Assembly (NCBI GenBank): GCA_026014485.1
Contig: JAOZIE010000002.1
Location: 171,081-235,080 of the forward strand
Reading direction: 5' to 3'
Length of the DNA stretch: 64,000 bases
Source: Candidatus Bathyarchaeota archaeon
GTDB lineage: Archaea > Thermoproteota > Bathyarchaeia > Bathyarchaeales > Bathycorpusculaceae
Positions 1 to 10,520 of this stretch are shown in pieces. Position 1 is the stretch's first letter. Each line of letters starts with the position of its first letter. The position numbers were made by a program, and so were the translations under genes. Under the pieces are notes generated by a model. That model had not been told where the DNA came from, searched no databases, and was given only the letters and a program-made list of their open reading frames with translations.

Positions 1-18
1 ATTGCCTTAAACGTTGCC

Positions 19-573
19 ATGTACATTTACACTTCCATCGCTGGCGGAGATTTCTTTGTTACCAACTATACTTTTACAACTTTTCAGCTAGCCCAATACA
101 ATGCGCTAGTGTTTCAAGGGGCATACTATCAACTGTTAACTTCAATGTTTATTCACAGCAGCATCATACACTTAGCGGGCAACATGATGTTTCTGCTGAT
201 TTTCGGTTTACGCGGCGAAGAAATGTTTTCTCTGCCCGAATACCTCGGCGTCTACCTACTCGGCGGCTTAGCAGGCAACGTGCTTTCTTTAGCGTTGGGT
301 CCAAACTTGATTTCGGTTGGCGCTTCAGGCGCTGTGTTTGCCATGTTCGGAGCCTGCGCGGCATACGCTAGACGTAGTCTTGGGCAGTCGATTATGGGTG
401 CGATAATCTTTGGTGTTTTTCTTTTGATGATTAGTTCAGGGGAAAACGTGAATTACTTAGCTCACATCGGGGGGATGGCTGCTGGTTTGGCATTTGGGTA
501 TGTTTTGGCAAGAAGCCGCCGACCCCAAGCAGCATCCTACAGGGTTAGCTACTCTTATGCAACGCTGTTTTAG
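19..573 (+). CDS. Rhomboid-family intramembrane serine protease (may extend upstream of the window)
   Basis: HLAGNMMFL, GASGAVFAMFG and AHIGGMAAG motifs in a multi-TM protein. Confidence 0.88.
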   Translation: MYIYTSIAGGDFFVTNYTFTTFQLAQYNALVFQGAYYQLLTSMFIHSSIIHLAGNMMFLLIFGLRGEEMFSLPEYLGVYLLGGLAGNVLSLALGPNLISVGASGAVFAMFGACAAYARRSLGQSIMGAIIFGVFLLMISSGENVNYLAHIGGMAAGLAFGYVLARSRRPQAASYRVSYSYATLF

Positions 574-574
574 G

Positions 575-1264
575 CTACGGCACAATTAAGACTTCTACCT
601 TCACTTTGTTGCCGTCTTTGAGGTTCAACTGTTTTCGTAGGCAAACAGGCGCGATTATCTCCAGCACTGAAACGTCGTAGTGGCTTCTTAACGCCGTAAT
701 CAATGCCCCTTTCACTTTGTTATTAACCAAAGCGGGGTAGCATTTGACTATGCCGAAGGTGCGGTCCTCGTTTCTGAAGCCTTCAATTTCAACGGCTGGG
801 TACGCTTCAAGTTCAGAGCGGGCTTTGATGTCATAGTCGCTGCTTAACCTCAGATTCAACGTTCCCGAGTAGGGTTCGAAACCAAGTTTCTCAATGAACT
901 GTTTGCGGTAACGGTCCTTTCCAATGTAGTATGCTCCCTCGCCTAATCCCGTGAAAACTATGCCTTCCAACGTGACGCTGGGCGGGTACGCAGTCTCCAT
1001 CAGAAATTTTAGGCTGTTGTAGATTTTTTGGAGCTCCACCGTTCCCGCAGCATCAATTCTCACGAGGCACCCATCGTGGGTTATGCTTCTTTCAATCCAG
1101 CCTTCCCGTTCAAGCTCTATTAAGTATCGGCTTGCAGTCTGCTGGCTGGTGCCCAGTTTCTCCGCCAAATATTCCGTGCTGACTTTCGCGGTTCGCTTAT
1201 GTGCCCCCATCTCAGCCAGCTTTAAAAGCGTGAAGATCTGCCGCCATTTTTGAGCATCTGTCAT
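575..1264 (-). CDS. ribK: CTP-dependent riboflavin kinase (DUF120) with N-terminal winged helix
   Basis: N-terminal wHTH (LGTSQQTASRYLIELEREGWI) plus GEGAYYIG...Y..KLGFEPYSGTLNLRL typical of archaeal RibK. Confidence 0.9.
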   Translation of the reverse strand: MTDAQKWRQIFTLLKLAEMGAHKRTAKVSTEYLAEKLGTSQQTASRYLIELEREGWIERSITHDGCLVRIDAAGTVELQKIYNSLKFLMETAYPPSVTLEGIVFTGLGEGAYYIGKDRYRKQFIEKLGFEPYSGTLNLRLSSDYDIKARSELEAYPAVEIEGFRNEDRTFGIVKCYPALVNNKVKGALITALRSHYDVSVLEIIAPVCLRKQLNLKDGNKVKVEVLIVP

Positions 1265-1432
1265 TTTTATCCGCAGTTATGGTTTATGAAGTTAGATGTA
1301 TTAGATTTAGTGTTGAATATTTAAATAACTCGAAGAGTTCCGCAGCGAACACCCATAGACCCGTCAAAGGTATATCAAAACCGCAAACCGAAGCTAAAAC
1401 GGAGAGGCAGCGTCACGGCGCCAAAAGGCGAA

Positions 1433-2251
1433 TTGCCCACCCCCACAGTTTTCGAAGAAACAGCCTCCTACTGGACGGAGATAGCGGATGCTAACCACAC
1501 AGCGGAACAGGTGAGCTTCACAAAAAAAGCGCTTCCCGCCGAAGGGACTGTTTTGGATTTAGCCTGCTGCACAGGACGGCACCTTATTGAACTGTGCAAG
1601 TCAGGCTACCCTGTGGTGGGACTGGATTTCTCGCGGCGCCTACTCCACATAGCCCAAGACAAAGCCGCAGACGCCGGGGTAACAGCGTGGCTGGTGAGGG
1701 CGGACATGCGGTTTCTGCCTTTCCGCTCCGCGTCTTTTGGTTCAACGATAAGTTTGGATTCCAGCATCGGCTACTTGCCCTCCGAAGAAGCAGAATTGCA
1801 AAGCCTCAACGAGGTAGCGCGGACACTGCGGAACAGAGGCGCCTTTTTGGTTGATGTCTTCAACGGCGCTCGCATTGCTAAACGGCACAGACAAAACTAT
1901 GATTTGGGTTTGAGGTGGCTGATTCTGGGGTTGCTGCCAAGATTTCCTCTGCTTGCCGCCCTGTTCAAGTGGCGCGACTACCCAAGTTTTCGCCTGCTAC
2001 AGAAGCGAAGCGTAGTCGACGCAGAAACAAAGCTGCGTGATTTGTGGGTTTTCCAAAACAAGCAAACAGGAAAAATAACCATCCACCAACATGTGATACG
2101 GCTGTATTCATCTTCAAAGCTGGCGGATATGCTTGGGAAAGCGGGTTTTGGGGCTCTGCGGTTTTACGGCGACTACACAGGACAAGAATACCGCAAGGAC
2201 TCACGTAGACTTGCCGTAGTTGCAGAAAAACAGGAGAACCTGAAGGCATAA
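1433..2251 (+). CDS. Class I SAM-dependent methyltransferase
   Basis: VLDLACCTGRHLIEL motif I and GLDFS..LL..A pattern. Confidence 0.85.
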   Translation: MPTPTVFEETASYWTEIADANHTAEQVSFTKKALPAEGTVLDLACCTGRHLIELCKSGYPVVGLDFSRRLLHIAQDKAADAGVTAWLVRADMRFLPFRSASFGSTISLDSSIGYLPSEEAELQSLNEVARTLRNRGAFLVDVFNGARIAKRHRQNYDLGLRWLILGLLPRFPLLAALFKWRDYPSFRLLQKRSVVDAETKLRDLWVFQNKQTGKITIHQHVIRLYSSSKLADMLGKAGFGALRFYGDYTGQEYRKDSRRLAVVAEKQENLKA

Positions 2252-2301
2252 CCCCGTTTGATTCTTCAGAAGCGTACCGCCTGTAGGTTGCAGTTTGTTG
2301 C

Positions 2302-3558
2302 TTAAAGTGGGTATGTGGGTATCATGTCTGGCGGGTCTTTTTCTTCGAGTTCTTCCGGAGGCTCCTTGTCGTATGACCTTTTTAGCCAAATTGGCGGTAG
2401 TACTGTTGTTATCATAATCATGCCTAGTATGGCTGCGTAGGTGCTTTGGCTTATGGCTCCTGCGCTGATGGCTACTCCAGCAACGATAAGTCCGACTTCT
2501 CCGCGGGACATCATGCCGATGCCTACTTTGAGTCCCTTGTTTTTATCTTTCAGGAAATATGCGGCGGGTAAACCACAGCCGACAATTTTGCTTACGAAGG
2601 CAACTCCGACTAGCAAGATGAAGAAGACGTAGAACCAGATGTCGTCGGTGATGAAGCTTCGGATGTTGAAGGCGGCGCCTGCAAGCGCGAAGAACACAGG
2701 AGAGAAAATCGTGCTTATCTTCTTGGCGTAGTCACGTATCTTTTCAATTGCGTTGGAACTGGAAACCGCCATCCCCGCAGCGAAGGCTCCCACGATGGGT
2801 GACAGTCCGATGTAGGCTGCTAGTGCCGCTGCGCCAAAACAGGATGCGGTGGCGGCTGCCTCAACGGTTTCCTCGGATTTCCCCCTTGATGTTAAATTGA
2901 TGATTTTGGGTACAAGAAGTGACGCTGAAACCACTAGAACTAGCCACAGCGCAAGCGACTCCATTACTATCAGACATACGTTGAACGGGTTAATTGTGGC
3001 GGAGGTTGAGATGAAGGAAACGATAACTCCCAAAATTGCGAGCCCCAAAACGTCGTCGACAACCGCGGCGCTCACCATCGTTTTAGACTCTACTGTTTTG
3101 GAACGCTTAAGCTCCTGTAGCACCAGCGAAGTTATGGATATGCTTGTTGCCACCAAAGCTGCAGAGACCACAAGGCTTGCCCCCGCACTTAATCCAAATA
3201 ACATGCAGAAACCGTAGCCCATCAAGAAGGGAACTACCACGCCTGTTGTTCCGATGATGAAGCTTGATGAACCGACCCGCCTGAAATCCGTGAAGGTCAT
3301 TTCTAAACCTGCCACGAACAGGATGAGTATGCCGCCGATTTCTCCGAATGCTCGGACGATTTCGTTTAATTCAATCACTGGCGTTCCGCCGATTGTGATG
3401 ATGGAGCCGAATGCGTAGGGTCCAAGCAGGATTCCTGCGGTGAGTTCACCTAACACGGAGGGGATTTTTATTTTACAAAAAAGTTCACCCAGAATCTTCG
3501 CTGAGAAAACAAGAATGCACACTGTCACGATTGCTCGCAGTACCAGACTTAGGGGCAC
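2302..3558 (-). CDS. Cation:proton antiporter (CPA2/Kef-NapA type)
   Basis: Multi-TM; LGELTAGILLGP, AALVATSISITSLVLQELK, SRGEVGLIVAGVA motifs. Confidence 0.88.
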   Translation of the reverse strand: MPLSLVLRAIVTVCILVFSAKILGELFCKIKIPSVLGELTAGILLGPYAFGSIITIGGTPVIELNEIVRAFGEIGGILILFVAGLEMTFTDFRRVGSSSFIIGTTGVVVPFLMGYGFCMLFGLSAGASLVVSAALVATSISITSLVLQELKRSKTVESKTMVSAAVVDDVLGLAILGVIVSFISTSATINPFNVCLIVMESLALWLVLVVSASLLVPKIINLTSRGKSEETVEAAATASCFGAAALAAYIGLSPIVGAFAAGMAVSSSNAIEKIRDYAKKISTIFSPVFFALAGAAFNIRSFITDDIWFYVFFILLVGVAFVSKIVGCGLPAAYFLKDKNKGLKVGIGMMSRGEVGLIVAGVAISAGAISQSTYAAILGMIMITTVLPPIWLKRSYDKEPPEELEEKDPPDMIPTYPL

Positions 3559-3792
3559 CTTAACCCTCTCTCCCGTTTCTGCAGTTGACGTATGTTGCTT
3601 GATGATTCCCTATTTTAACTTAAGCATCCGAAAAAGAACAATTTTCGAATAATTACCCCTGTTTGCGTACTGTTTTTGACCTGACTAATGTAAAACTATT
3701 CTAATTACAGGTGCTGAAAGTCAACGGAAAAACATCAAACGTTGCGTTTTTAAACCGTCACAGGCAGAAAACTTATATCTAATCTTTGGCGA

Positions 3793-5484
3793 TTGAGTGC
3801 AGCAATGAGCAAATTTAACGACAACATACGCTACTATTTTCTGGTTGTAGGAATCGGTTTAGTAGCCGCTTCCGTTTCAGTGGCGTTTTACTTGCTGTAC
3901 TTAGAATTGTGGAGTTTAACCCAGCAAGCCTTAGCGTACTCACTTCTCATGATTGTACCCCTAGCGTTTCTTGCGATAATTGGACCTTACTTGGTAGTGA
4001 AAACCTTCGCAAAAGTGAAAACCACTGGCTCAGGTACCCATGCCGTGCTAGAAGCATACCATCTCACAAATGGCGAGATAGAATTGAAAGATACGCTGGT
4101 TAAGTCTACCGCCGCGATGCTGACCATAGGGCTAGGTGGAAGTGCCGGTCCAGAAGGTCCAAGCCTGCTGGCAGGGGGCGGTGTGACTTCTGCGTTGACC
4201 CGGTACTTCAAGATTCACGGGGATATGAAACGACGACTCTTCATCGCGGGAGCCGCTGCGGGGTTGGCTGCTACTTTCCGAACGCCTTTAACCGCTATAC
4301 TTTTCTCCTTAGAAATTCCCTACAAAAACGATTTAGACAGGGAAACATTCATCGAGGCGATAGTGGCTTCTGTTCCCGCATACTTGTTTTCTATAGCAGT
4401 GTTGGGCAGCGAGCCTTTCTTTGGAGAAGTCGGAAATATACCCATTACGCTATACGAGATCGGGCTCTCTTTGGCGCTTGGCTTAATATGCGGCTTGTAC
4501 GCGGTCTTCTTCACCAAAACTTTTTCCTGGACTGAACACCTGAGTTTTCGTCTCAGAAAGAGCATTGGAAACCTCGGTTTAGCTTCAATAGGCGCCTCAG
4601 TGTTAGCTTTGTCAGGGCTATTATCCATCTACACCATCGGGGTTGGCTTAGACTTCGTCGGCGCCGCCATCGGAGGAACCACCTTCAGCCTCGCCGTTCT
4701 GGTGGTTTTTGTGTTGCTGAAAACTTTTGCTACTGCCACCACCCTGAATTTCGGAGGAAGCGGCGGACTGTTTTTCCCCACTATAGTTGTAGGTGCAGGA
4801 TTAGGCTCCATTTTCTCTTCAGTTTTAGGCTTAAATTACCCTGTGATGTTTATGGCTGTAGGGATGGCCGCGCTGCTTGCAGGTACGCACAAGGTAGTTT
4901 TGACGCCAGTTGCGTTCGTGGTTGAAACCTTAGGCGGCGTATTCGCGATACCTGCGCTTCTCGCAAGCGGCGTAAGCTTTGTTCTCTCTGGAAAACACTC
5001 ATTTTATCCTCTTCAGCCCCGAACAAGACTGAAAACCGAGGAGCTAGCGCTAGAAAGATTCTACCTAAAAGGCGAAAAACTCATCCCAGAAAAACTCGCC
5101 CACGACACCCTAAAAGAATTCATGACTAAAAAACCCGTTGTGCTCCATCAGGGAACCACCGTGAAGGCAGCAGTGGACACCTTTGAAGGCACAAAATTCA
5201 GGGTTCTGCCCGTAACCGACGAGTTCGCTCATGTTGTGGGCGTGGTTACCTTGGAGGATTTAGGGTACGTTGATGTGAGGCGTCAGCAGATGACTCTTTC
5301 CGAGACGGTGATGCACAAGCCTACGGTGGTTAAGAAGGGAACAAGCCTGAAAGAGGTTGCTCAGCTCATGATGGAAACTCAGCAGGACCACCTGTTTGTT
5401 CTTGATGCCGAAGAACGGCTGATAGGGGTAGTTGCCGCAATCGACGTGGTTAAAAGAATACTGGAGCTGCTGTCTTCCGATTAA
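3793..5484 (+). CDS. ClC-family chloride channel/antiporter with C-terminal CBS pair
   Basis: GSAGPEGPS, RTPLTAILFSLE, GGSGGLFFP filter motifs; two CBS-like repeats at the C terminus. Confidence 0.92.
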   Translation: MSAAMSKFNDNIRYYFLVVGIGLVAASVSVAFYLLYLELWSLTQQALAYSLLMIVPLAFLAIIGPYLVVKTFAKVKTTGSGTHAVLEAYHLTNGEIELKDTLVKSTAAMLTIGLGGSAGPEGPSLLAGGGVTSALTRYFKIHGDMKRRLFIAGAAAGLAATFRTPLTAILFSLEIPYKNDLDRETFIEAIVASVPAYLFSIAVLGSEPFFGEVGNIPITLYEIGLSLALGLICGLYAVFFTKTFSWTEHLSFRLRKSIGNLGLASIGASVLALSGLLSIYTIGVGLDFVGAAIGGTTFSLAVLVVFVLLKTFATATTLNFGGSGGLFFPTIVVGAGLGSIFSSVLGLNYPVMFMAVGMAALLAGTHKVVLTPVAFVVETLGGVFAIPALLASGVSFVLSGKHSFYPLQPRTRLKTEELALERFYLKGEKLIPEKLAHDTLKEFMTKKPVVLHQGTTVKAAVDTFEGTKFRVLPVTDEFAHVVGVVTLEDLGYVDVRRQQMTLSETVMHKPTVVKKGTSLKEVAQLMMETQQDHLFVLDAEERLIGVVAAIDVVKRILELLSSD

Positions 5485-5993
5485 GAAAGATGCTTTTTCA
5501 GAAGCCGCCCTTCACGGTCCATTTCGCCCCGCCGAATCCGCGTAGTCGAAATCGGTCGGCAATTCTGCGATGGAACCATGTTGATTTCCGCAATCTCCAG
5601 CAGATGCATGCCTGTTTTGCCGCGGCGCTCATTAATCTTGTCTGCTATAGGCTTAGTTTCTTGGCTCACAACCAGCGCCTCAATTGAAGTGTCTTCTACG
5701 CTGGATCCAAACGAGTCAAACAGCGGCACAATCTCAGCTTTGTCAGCTAATCCTCGCTCTGAAAGCCACACCATCAAAGATTGCTTGCGTTCCTCAAAAG
5801 ACGCGGTGACATGTGGCTTGCCCAGTTTTGAGACAAACTCGTCAGAGGATAAGCCTATGACGACGCGTTCGCCGATTTCAAAGGCTTTCATGAGCAGAAT
5901 TTTGTGTCCTCGGTGAAGCTCATCAAATGTTCCTCCAACAGCGACTTTCCCAAACTTCTTCACGTCTTGCCGACCAGCCTTGCTCCTTGGCAA
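5481..5993 (-). CDS. coaD: Archaeal phosphopantetheine adenylyltransferase
   Basis: VAVGGTFDELHRGHKILL nucleotidyltransferase motif; ISTTRIRRGEMD C terminus. Confidence 0.9.
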   Translation of the reverse strand: MPRSKAGRQDVKKFGKVAVGGTFDELHRGHKILLMKAFEIGERVVIGLSSDEFVSKLGKPHVTASFEERKQSLMVWLSERGLADKAEIVPLFDSFGSSVEDTSIEALVVSQETKPIADKINERRGKTGMHLLEIAEINMVPSQNCRPISTTRIRRGEMDREGRLLKKHLS

Positions 5994-6901
5994 TCAATCT
6001 TGCTTTTGAGGATGTTTCTTTTGGGTAAAACTTGCTTAAAAGCTTCCTCCACCGAAGCGGCATTTTCTTCGAGAACAACCGCATGAACTGCTTCGCCTAG
6101 CATGTTCTGAGCGGCACCGACCGCACCCGCCTTTCTTGCCAAATCCACAAGATGCGCGGTTCGGTTTGTGGCTAAACCTGCGTCCTGAGCAAACCGCCAG
6201 CAGCAATCCAGAAAATTCTCCAGCGATGGCTCCGATAAAATGGCTTCCAAAGTTTTTCTGCCGTAACGGTTGACCTCTCGCCTCCGCTCAGGCGAAGCAA
6301 GCACGGTTTTTTTGGGTATGCCCTGAAAGACTCCTGCAACAACAACGTATTCAGGATTTAACGGAATGCGGTCAACGATGCATGTGCCTGGTGCGCCTGG
6401 TTCAACAACAAGGATGCAGCCGCCGCCTGCCGTTAGAGAACTTACTGTGCCCAGACCTGTCTGGCATTGAATCTCGGCAGCGTGTGCCGCTTGCCCCACT
6501 TGATTAAGCGTCAACGGTAAATCCAGCGCTTCTTTTAGTGCAAGCCCAGCCGTTAATGCGCCGCCCGCGCTAGTGCCAAACCCCGCGCCAATTGGCGCTT
6601 CTATAGTGTGGTCTACAAAAATGTCGTAGGTGCCCTGAACGCTGCTCAGCAACGTCTGTAGGGTGGTTTTTGTGGTTTGGGCTTCAGGTGCAGCTTTGCC
6701 GTTGATTGAGACTTGGATGCGGTTGATTTTTGAGGGGGAAACGGTTACTTCGGTTAAGACGCCCTTCTGCAGTCCGAAGCCTCCGCCTCTGGCGCCGACG
6801 TCCTCTAAGTCCGTGATGGGTCTGCCGTCGCTGGTTTGGTCGCAGATCTCAAAAAAGCTAGAGATAGCTGCGGGTGCAAACGCTCGGGCAGTTGTGTTCA
6901 C
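5960..6901 (-). CDS. Pantoate kinase (GHMP superfamily)
   Basis: Archaeal PoK-like N terminus (APAAISSFFEICD) and GHMP loop PIGAGFGTSAGGALTAGLAL; overlaps PPAT. Confidence 0.88.
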   Translation of the reverse strand: MNTTARAFAPAAISSFFEICDQTSDGRPITDLEDVGARGGGFGLQKGVLTEVTVSPSKINRIQVSINGKAAPEAQTTKTTLQTLLSSVQGTYDIFVDHTIEAPIGAGFGTSAGGALTAGLALKEALDLPLTLNQVGQAAHAAEIQCQTGLGTVSSLTAGGGCILVVEPGAPGTCIVDRIPLNPEYVVVAGVFQGIPKKTVLASPERRREVNRYGRKTLEAILSEPSLENFLDCCWRFAQDAGLATNRTAHLVDLARKAGAVGAAQNMLGEAVHAVVLEENAASVEEAFKQVLPKRNILKSKIDCQGARLVGKT

Positions 6902-7632
6902 TTTTGCTCCCTTTGTGTTTCTTTAGGTCTGAAGGCTGGAAACGCCATGTAGATGACTGCAATTATTGGTGGTCCCAGAGTGAGCATGAACCCAATTTCG
7001 GTTGTAAACGTCCAGATGAAGTATGCGAGACCGCCTCCCAGCGTAAGAGGGGTGGCAACAGGCGCAAAATACTGGAAGTAAACGGGCACCATTAGACCAA
7101 TTATGGCGCTGCCTACCAGTAAGCCCGTTACCGCGCCTATCAGGAAGCTTTGCCATTTATTGCTGAAAAATTGGTGAATTAACAGTGCTAGGGTCACGAA
7201 AATGGCGTAGCTAACAGCAACTAGTATGACGTAAATGAAGTCTGTGTAAGCATACGCAATAGCCATCAATAGAGCTGTGACAAGTCCGTAAGCCACAATT
7301 GATGTGCTCCAACGCACCCGACGTCTAGCAATATAACCCACTAACCAGAACCCAACAAAATTCGAGGTCACGCCAGCCATCAAACTCAGCAAAGGATTGC
7401 CGTTGAGTATGACATCATTTAGGAATATGCCCAGTCCAGCACCCAGCCCGCCGACCCACGGCCCAAAAACCGTGGCAAATATGGCGGGGATTACTGCTTG
7501 AGGCCAAAATCTTACTGGACCAAAACTTAGCGGAAGAACTGAATAGAATATTATGCCTGCAGTGACATATAATGCGGCATTTATTGCGAAGGCTGCAATT
7601 TTTATTGCTTTAATTTTACGCTCCTCTCTCAA
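6898..7632 (-). CDS. Integral membrane protein resembling an ECF-transporter S component
   Basis: Multi-TM; FGPVRFWPQAVIPAIFATVFGPWVGGLGAGLGIFLND; 4-nt overlap with pantoate kinase. Confidence 0.65.
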   Translation of the reverse strand: MREERKIKAIKIAAFAINAALYVTAGIIFYSVLPLSFGPVRFWPQAVIPAIFATVFGPWVGGLGAGLGIFLNDVILNGNPLLSLMAGVTSNFVGFWLVGYIARRRVRWSTSIVAYGLVTALLMAIAYAYTDFIYVILVAVSYAIFVTLALLIHQFFSNKWQSFLIGAVTGLLVGSAIIGLMVPVYFQYFAPVATPLTLGGGLAYFIWTFTTEIGFMLTLGPPIIAVIYMAFPAFRPKETQREQK

Positions 7633-7811
7633 GTTAAGCTAAACATTGAAAACTGGACTCGCAATTAAGCGTTCCGTATGAACAGTTTAAACATGTTTAA
7701 ACAAAAATAATGTGCAGTGAATCCCGAGTCCAAGCTTCAGGCAAAAACGCTCCAACATACGTAGGCACGAATTCACGTTTTTTGGCAATGCACAATTAAA
7801 TTCTGGGTTTC

Positions 7812-8285
7812 TTGTGGAAAAATAATTATACTGTTGCTGACAAAACGTTTGCGGGGGAGAAAAGACTGGAATTAAAAGAACTTCAAGTTCGAATAGAAAA
7901 ACTATCCGCGATGCCTGCAGCCTACGCTTGCTCGTTTGGCTCCAATCCAGAGGAAGATGCAGCAAAAAAGCTGATGTGCTGGGCAGAAACCAACGACCTG
8001 ATTGGCAACAGTGGCATACGTCTCTTTGGCAGAAACACCTACCCAACTGACAAGCCAAATCCACGCGGATACGAATTCTACCTTACTCTGAACGGAAAAG
8101 CCGAGTGCTGCGGAGACATAGAAACCGCCGAGGTTCCCGAAGGATTGTACGCTGTGCTGCGGTTCAAAAACCTGGAGAACATCGGTTTCGCTTGGAAGAA
8201 ACTGTGGAACTGGATAGAAGACAACGGATACGAACCTGTACCTACAGAATGGATTTTCGATTTGTGGGTTCCCCTAAAAGAATAA
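7812..8285 (+). CDS. GyrI-like/effector-binding-domain protein
   Basis: PRGYEFYLTL...VPEGLYAVLRF...AWKKLWNWIEDNGYEP...FDLWVPLKE pattern. Confidence 0.65.
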   Translation: MWKNNYTVADKTFAGEKRLELKELQVRIEKLSAMPAAYACSFGSNPEEDAAKKLMCWAETNDLIGNSGIRLFGRNTYPTDKPNPRGYEFYLTLNGKAECCGDIETAEVPEGLYAVLRFKNLENIGFAWKKLWNWIEDNGYEPVPTEWIFDLWVPLKE

Positions 8286-8353
8286 CACAACCCCTCTCCT
8301 CCTGCAAAATCAATTAGCTTGGCTACGCTAACAGCTAACTTTCTCCTTTATCG

Positions 8354-9121
8354 CTATAGTTCATCAAACGGAGGTTCACAGGCTACCGACATCCAGAGCT
8401 CCTCCGCAGCTTTCTCCTGTTTTCCTGTTCCAGATACAGCAACCAAACAGCTTCCCTCCGCGCCGCAAACTCCTCCAGCCGCAACAACCTCCACATAAGC
8501 TCCAGTCAACTGCTTAATCGCATCAATCTCAGTGAACACTTCCCCTGGAATAGGCAGTAGGCGGTAGCCGCCAGCTTCAGGAAGGTTCAGTTTCTGGGCT
8601 AAACCATACAAGTCAGCATCAACCCGTTTCTCTAAGCCAACTGGAATAATCAGCTTCACCCTGCGCCCAGCCACCGCTTGCAACACCAAGGAGGCGGTTC
8701 CCGCTTTCGGGTGCCCAATAAGAACAGCCGCTTGCCTACGCTGTAAATCCAATGCATTGGCCCCTTTCAAAATGACGTCACCCTCTTTGAGGTCGTCTAC
8801 GGCATCGTTGATTGTTTTGGCTTTCTGCCAAACACCGTTGACTATAACAACATCCCCTGGAAATCCGCTTTCATCAGCCAACCTGCCCTCGTTTGTCACC
8901 TTTTTCTTTGGAGGCAAAATGATTCCTCTAAAGAAGCCCTTCTTAGAAAAATCTTCAACTCCTATGGACTTTAACACTTCTTCCGCTACGTAACCATTCG
9001 TGGTGCCTGCAACGATGACAAGCGTGCCCTTCTTTAAGACGCCTCGAATCGTCGGGTTTGACGATAAAGCCTTCGCGATTAACCGTTTGCCCGCTGATGG
9101 CGTAATAACAAATTGCTTCAT
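8354..9121 (-). CDS. Conserved archaeal hypothetical protein
   Basis: ORF track starts at 9457, but the likely start is [19 protein letters not shown] at 9121. Confidence 0.75.
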   Translation of the reverse strand: MKQFVITPSAGKRLIAKALSSNPTIRGVLKKGTLVIVAGTTNGYVAEEVLKSIGVEDFSKKGFFRGIILPPKKKVTNEGRLADESGFPGDVVIVNGVWQKAKTINDAVDDLKEGDVILKGANALDLQRRQAAVLIGHPKAGTASLVLQAVAGRRVKLIIPVGLEKRVDADLYGLAQKLNLPEAGGYRLLPIPGEVFTEIDAIKQLTGAYVEVVAAGGVCGAEGSCLVAVSGTGKQEKAAEELWMSVACEPPFDEL

Positions 9122-9281
9122 GCGGTGTGTGCCTCTTTTATCTGTGTAATTAAGGGGTTCCCGATTTAAAATTTTAGGATGCTCCAAATCAACTGTGTTT
9201 TTTGCAGAAACAGAAAGAGGCTGGGTGGATGAAATTAAAAAGAAATAGGTTAAAACAAGTAGGGCTTTAGGCTTTAACTGC

Positions 9282-9419
9282 TTAGTATCTTCTTGGCGGT
9301 CTCCGCTTACTGTAGCACTCTCGGCAATAAACTGGTCTAGTGCCGTCGGGCTTGAACGGAACTTCACATTCCTTCCCGCAGTCCGCGCAGGTTGCCTTGT
9401 GCATCTCTCTCCGATACAT
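9282..9419 (-). CDS. 45-aa CxxC...CxxC zinc-ribbon protein (not in ORF track)
   Basis: Reverse-strand translation [45 protein letters not shown]. Confidence 0.8.
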   Translation of the reverse strand: MYRREMHKATCADCGKECEVPFKPDGTRPVYCRECYSKRRPPRRY

Positions 9420-9591
9420 TCTTTCTTTTCAACTCCTTCTACGTTATTTTTGTGCAAAGGGATCGGTTTTGCACGCGCTCTCTATATCGTTTCTCCCGTT
9501 TAAATTTATCCATTGAGAAGAAAACCCGCGAAAAAAATTGACTCAAAAAAAGCCTAATGAAACTGGAAATAAAAGGGAGTTGGCTAAAAAG

Positions 9592-9936
9592 CTATTTTTT
9601 GTGGCGTCTTATTCTGTCTTGTTTTTGAGATTTCATGCGCCAATCTCTTTTTCTTTGGGTTTGCACCGTTAACCTGTTCCTGCGTTGCTCTGACCTTACG
9701 TCTCCTCGGTATTGGGCAACGTTTCGGTAGAACTCTTCAGGGCTAATCTTGTCCTCTTTAAGGTCTTGGATGTTGAGGTTCAGGTTTCTTTTGGCGTCGG
9801 CGCTGCTGATTCCGTCAAACAAGTCTGTGTAGACAAGATAAGCAGCGTGAAACTGAAAATTTGAGGGTTCATCAATTTGAAGTTTTTCAGGGGTTTGCTC
9901 TTGATTGTTCGTTGGTTGTTCGGTCATGTTAGCCAT
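9592..9936 (-). CDS. Hypothetical charged protein
   Basis: 114-aa ORF in its own intergenic slot, Arg/Lys-rich C terminus. Confidence 0.6.
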   Translation of the reverse strand: MANMTEQPTNNQEQTPEKLQIDEPSNFQFHAAYLVYTDLFDGISSADAKRNLNLNIQDLKEDKISPEEFYRNVAQYRGDVRSEQRRNRLTVQTQRKRDWRMKSQKQDRIRRHKK

Positions 9937-9996
9937 TCTTCTGCAACGTTTACACCTGTATGGTTTCCTTCTTTATAGCTTTTACACAGGCATTAG

Positions 9997-10455
9997 GTGC
10001 ATTTATCGTTGTTTGCGGGAGCTTTAAATAATCAAAACTTGATAGCCTCTATAGAACAAGTTTCTTCTGTGGTGAGTCGCTTGGAAAAATTCTGCAACGA
10101 AGCATATCACTCCTTTTTTAAGACTTTAGCAGACAAAACACGACTAGAAATAATTGACGTTTTAAGCGAAAAACCTAAAACTGTTCAAGAAATCTCCACG
10201 GCCATAAAGCAGGCGCCAGCGCTCACCTCTAAGCACCTTGAACAGCTAGTAGAATGTGCGTTGTTGCATTCAGAAAAATCCGGCAATGAACTCCTCTACA
10301 GTTTGAACATGGAGATTCTTGAGCCTATCGGAAACATTTTAGCATTTCACACCGCCAAATATTGCCCTGGGCTGAAAGAGTGTATCCCCCAAGACAAGCT
10401 CAAAGATTACCTAAAAAAGGACGCTTCAAAAGAAACCTACATCGAACACGAGTAA
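9997..10455 (+). CDS. ArsR-type winged-helix regulator (true start may be internal)
   Basis: FFKTLADKTRLEIIDVLSEKPKTVQEISTAI...LTSKHLEQLVECALL. Confidence 0.82.
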   Translation: MHLSLFAGALNNQNLIASIEQVSSVVSRLEKFCNEAYHSFFKTLADKTRLEIIDVLSEKPKTVQEISTAIKQAPALTSKHLEQLVECALLHSEKSGNELLYSLNMEILEPIGNILAFHTAKYCPGLKECIPQDKLKDYLKKDASKETYIEHE

Positions 10456-10520
10456 ACGGTTTCCGAAAATTCCTAAAATTGAGATGCATTCTCGTCACGC
10501 GGGGGACAGAAAGACGTGGC

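Noticed and set aside
9121-9457. N-terminal extension of the 8354-9457 ORF
   Set aside because: Overlaps the 45-aa zinc-ribbon gene in another frame; the conserved-looking protein begins at MKQFVITPS (9121).
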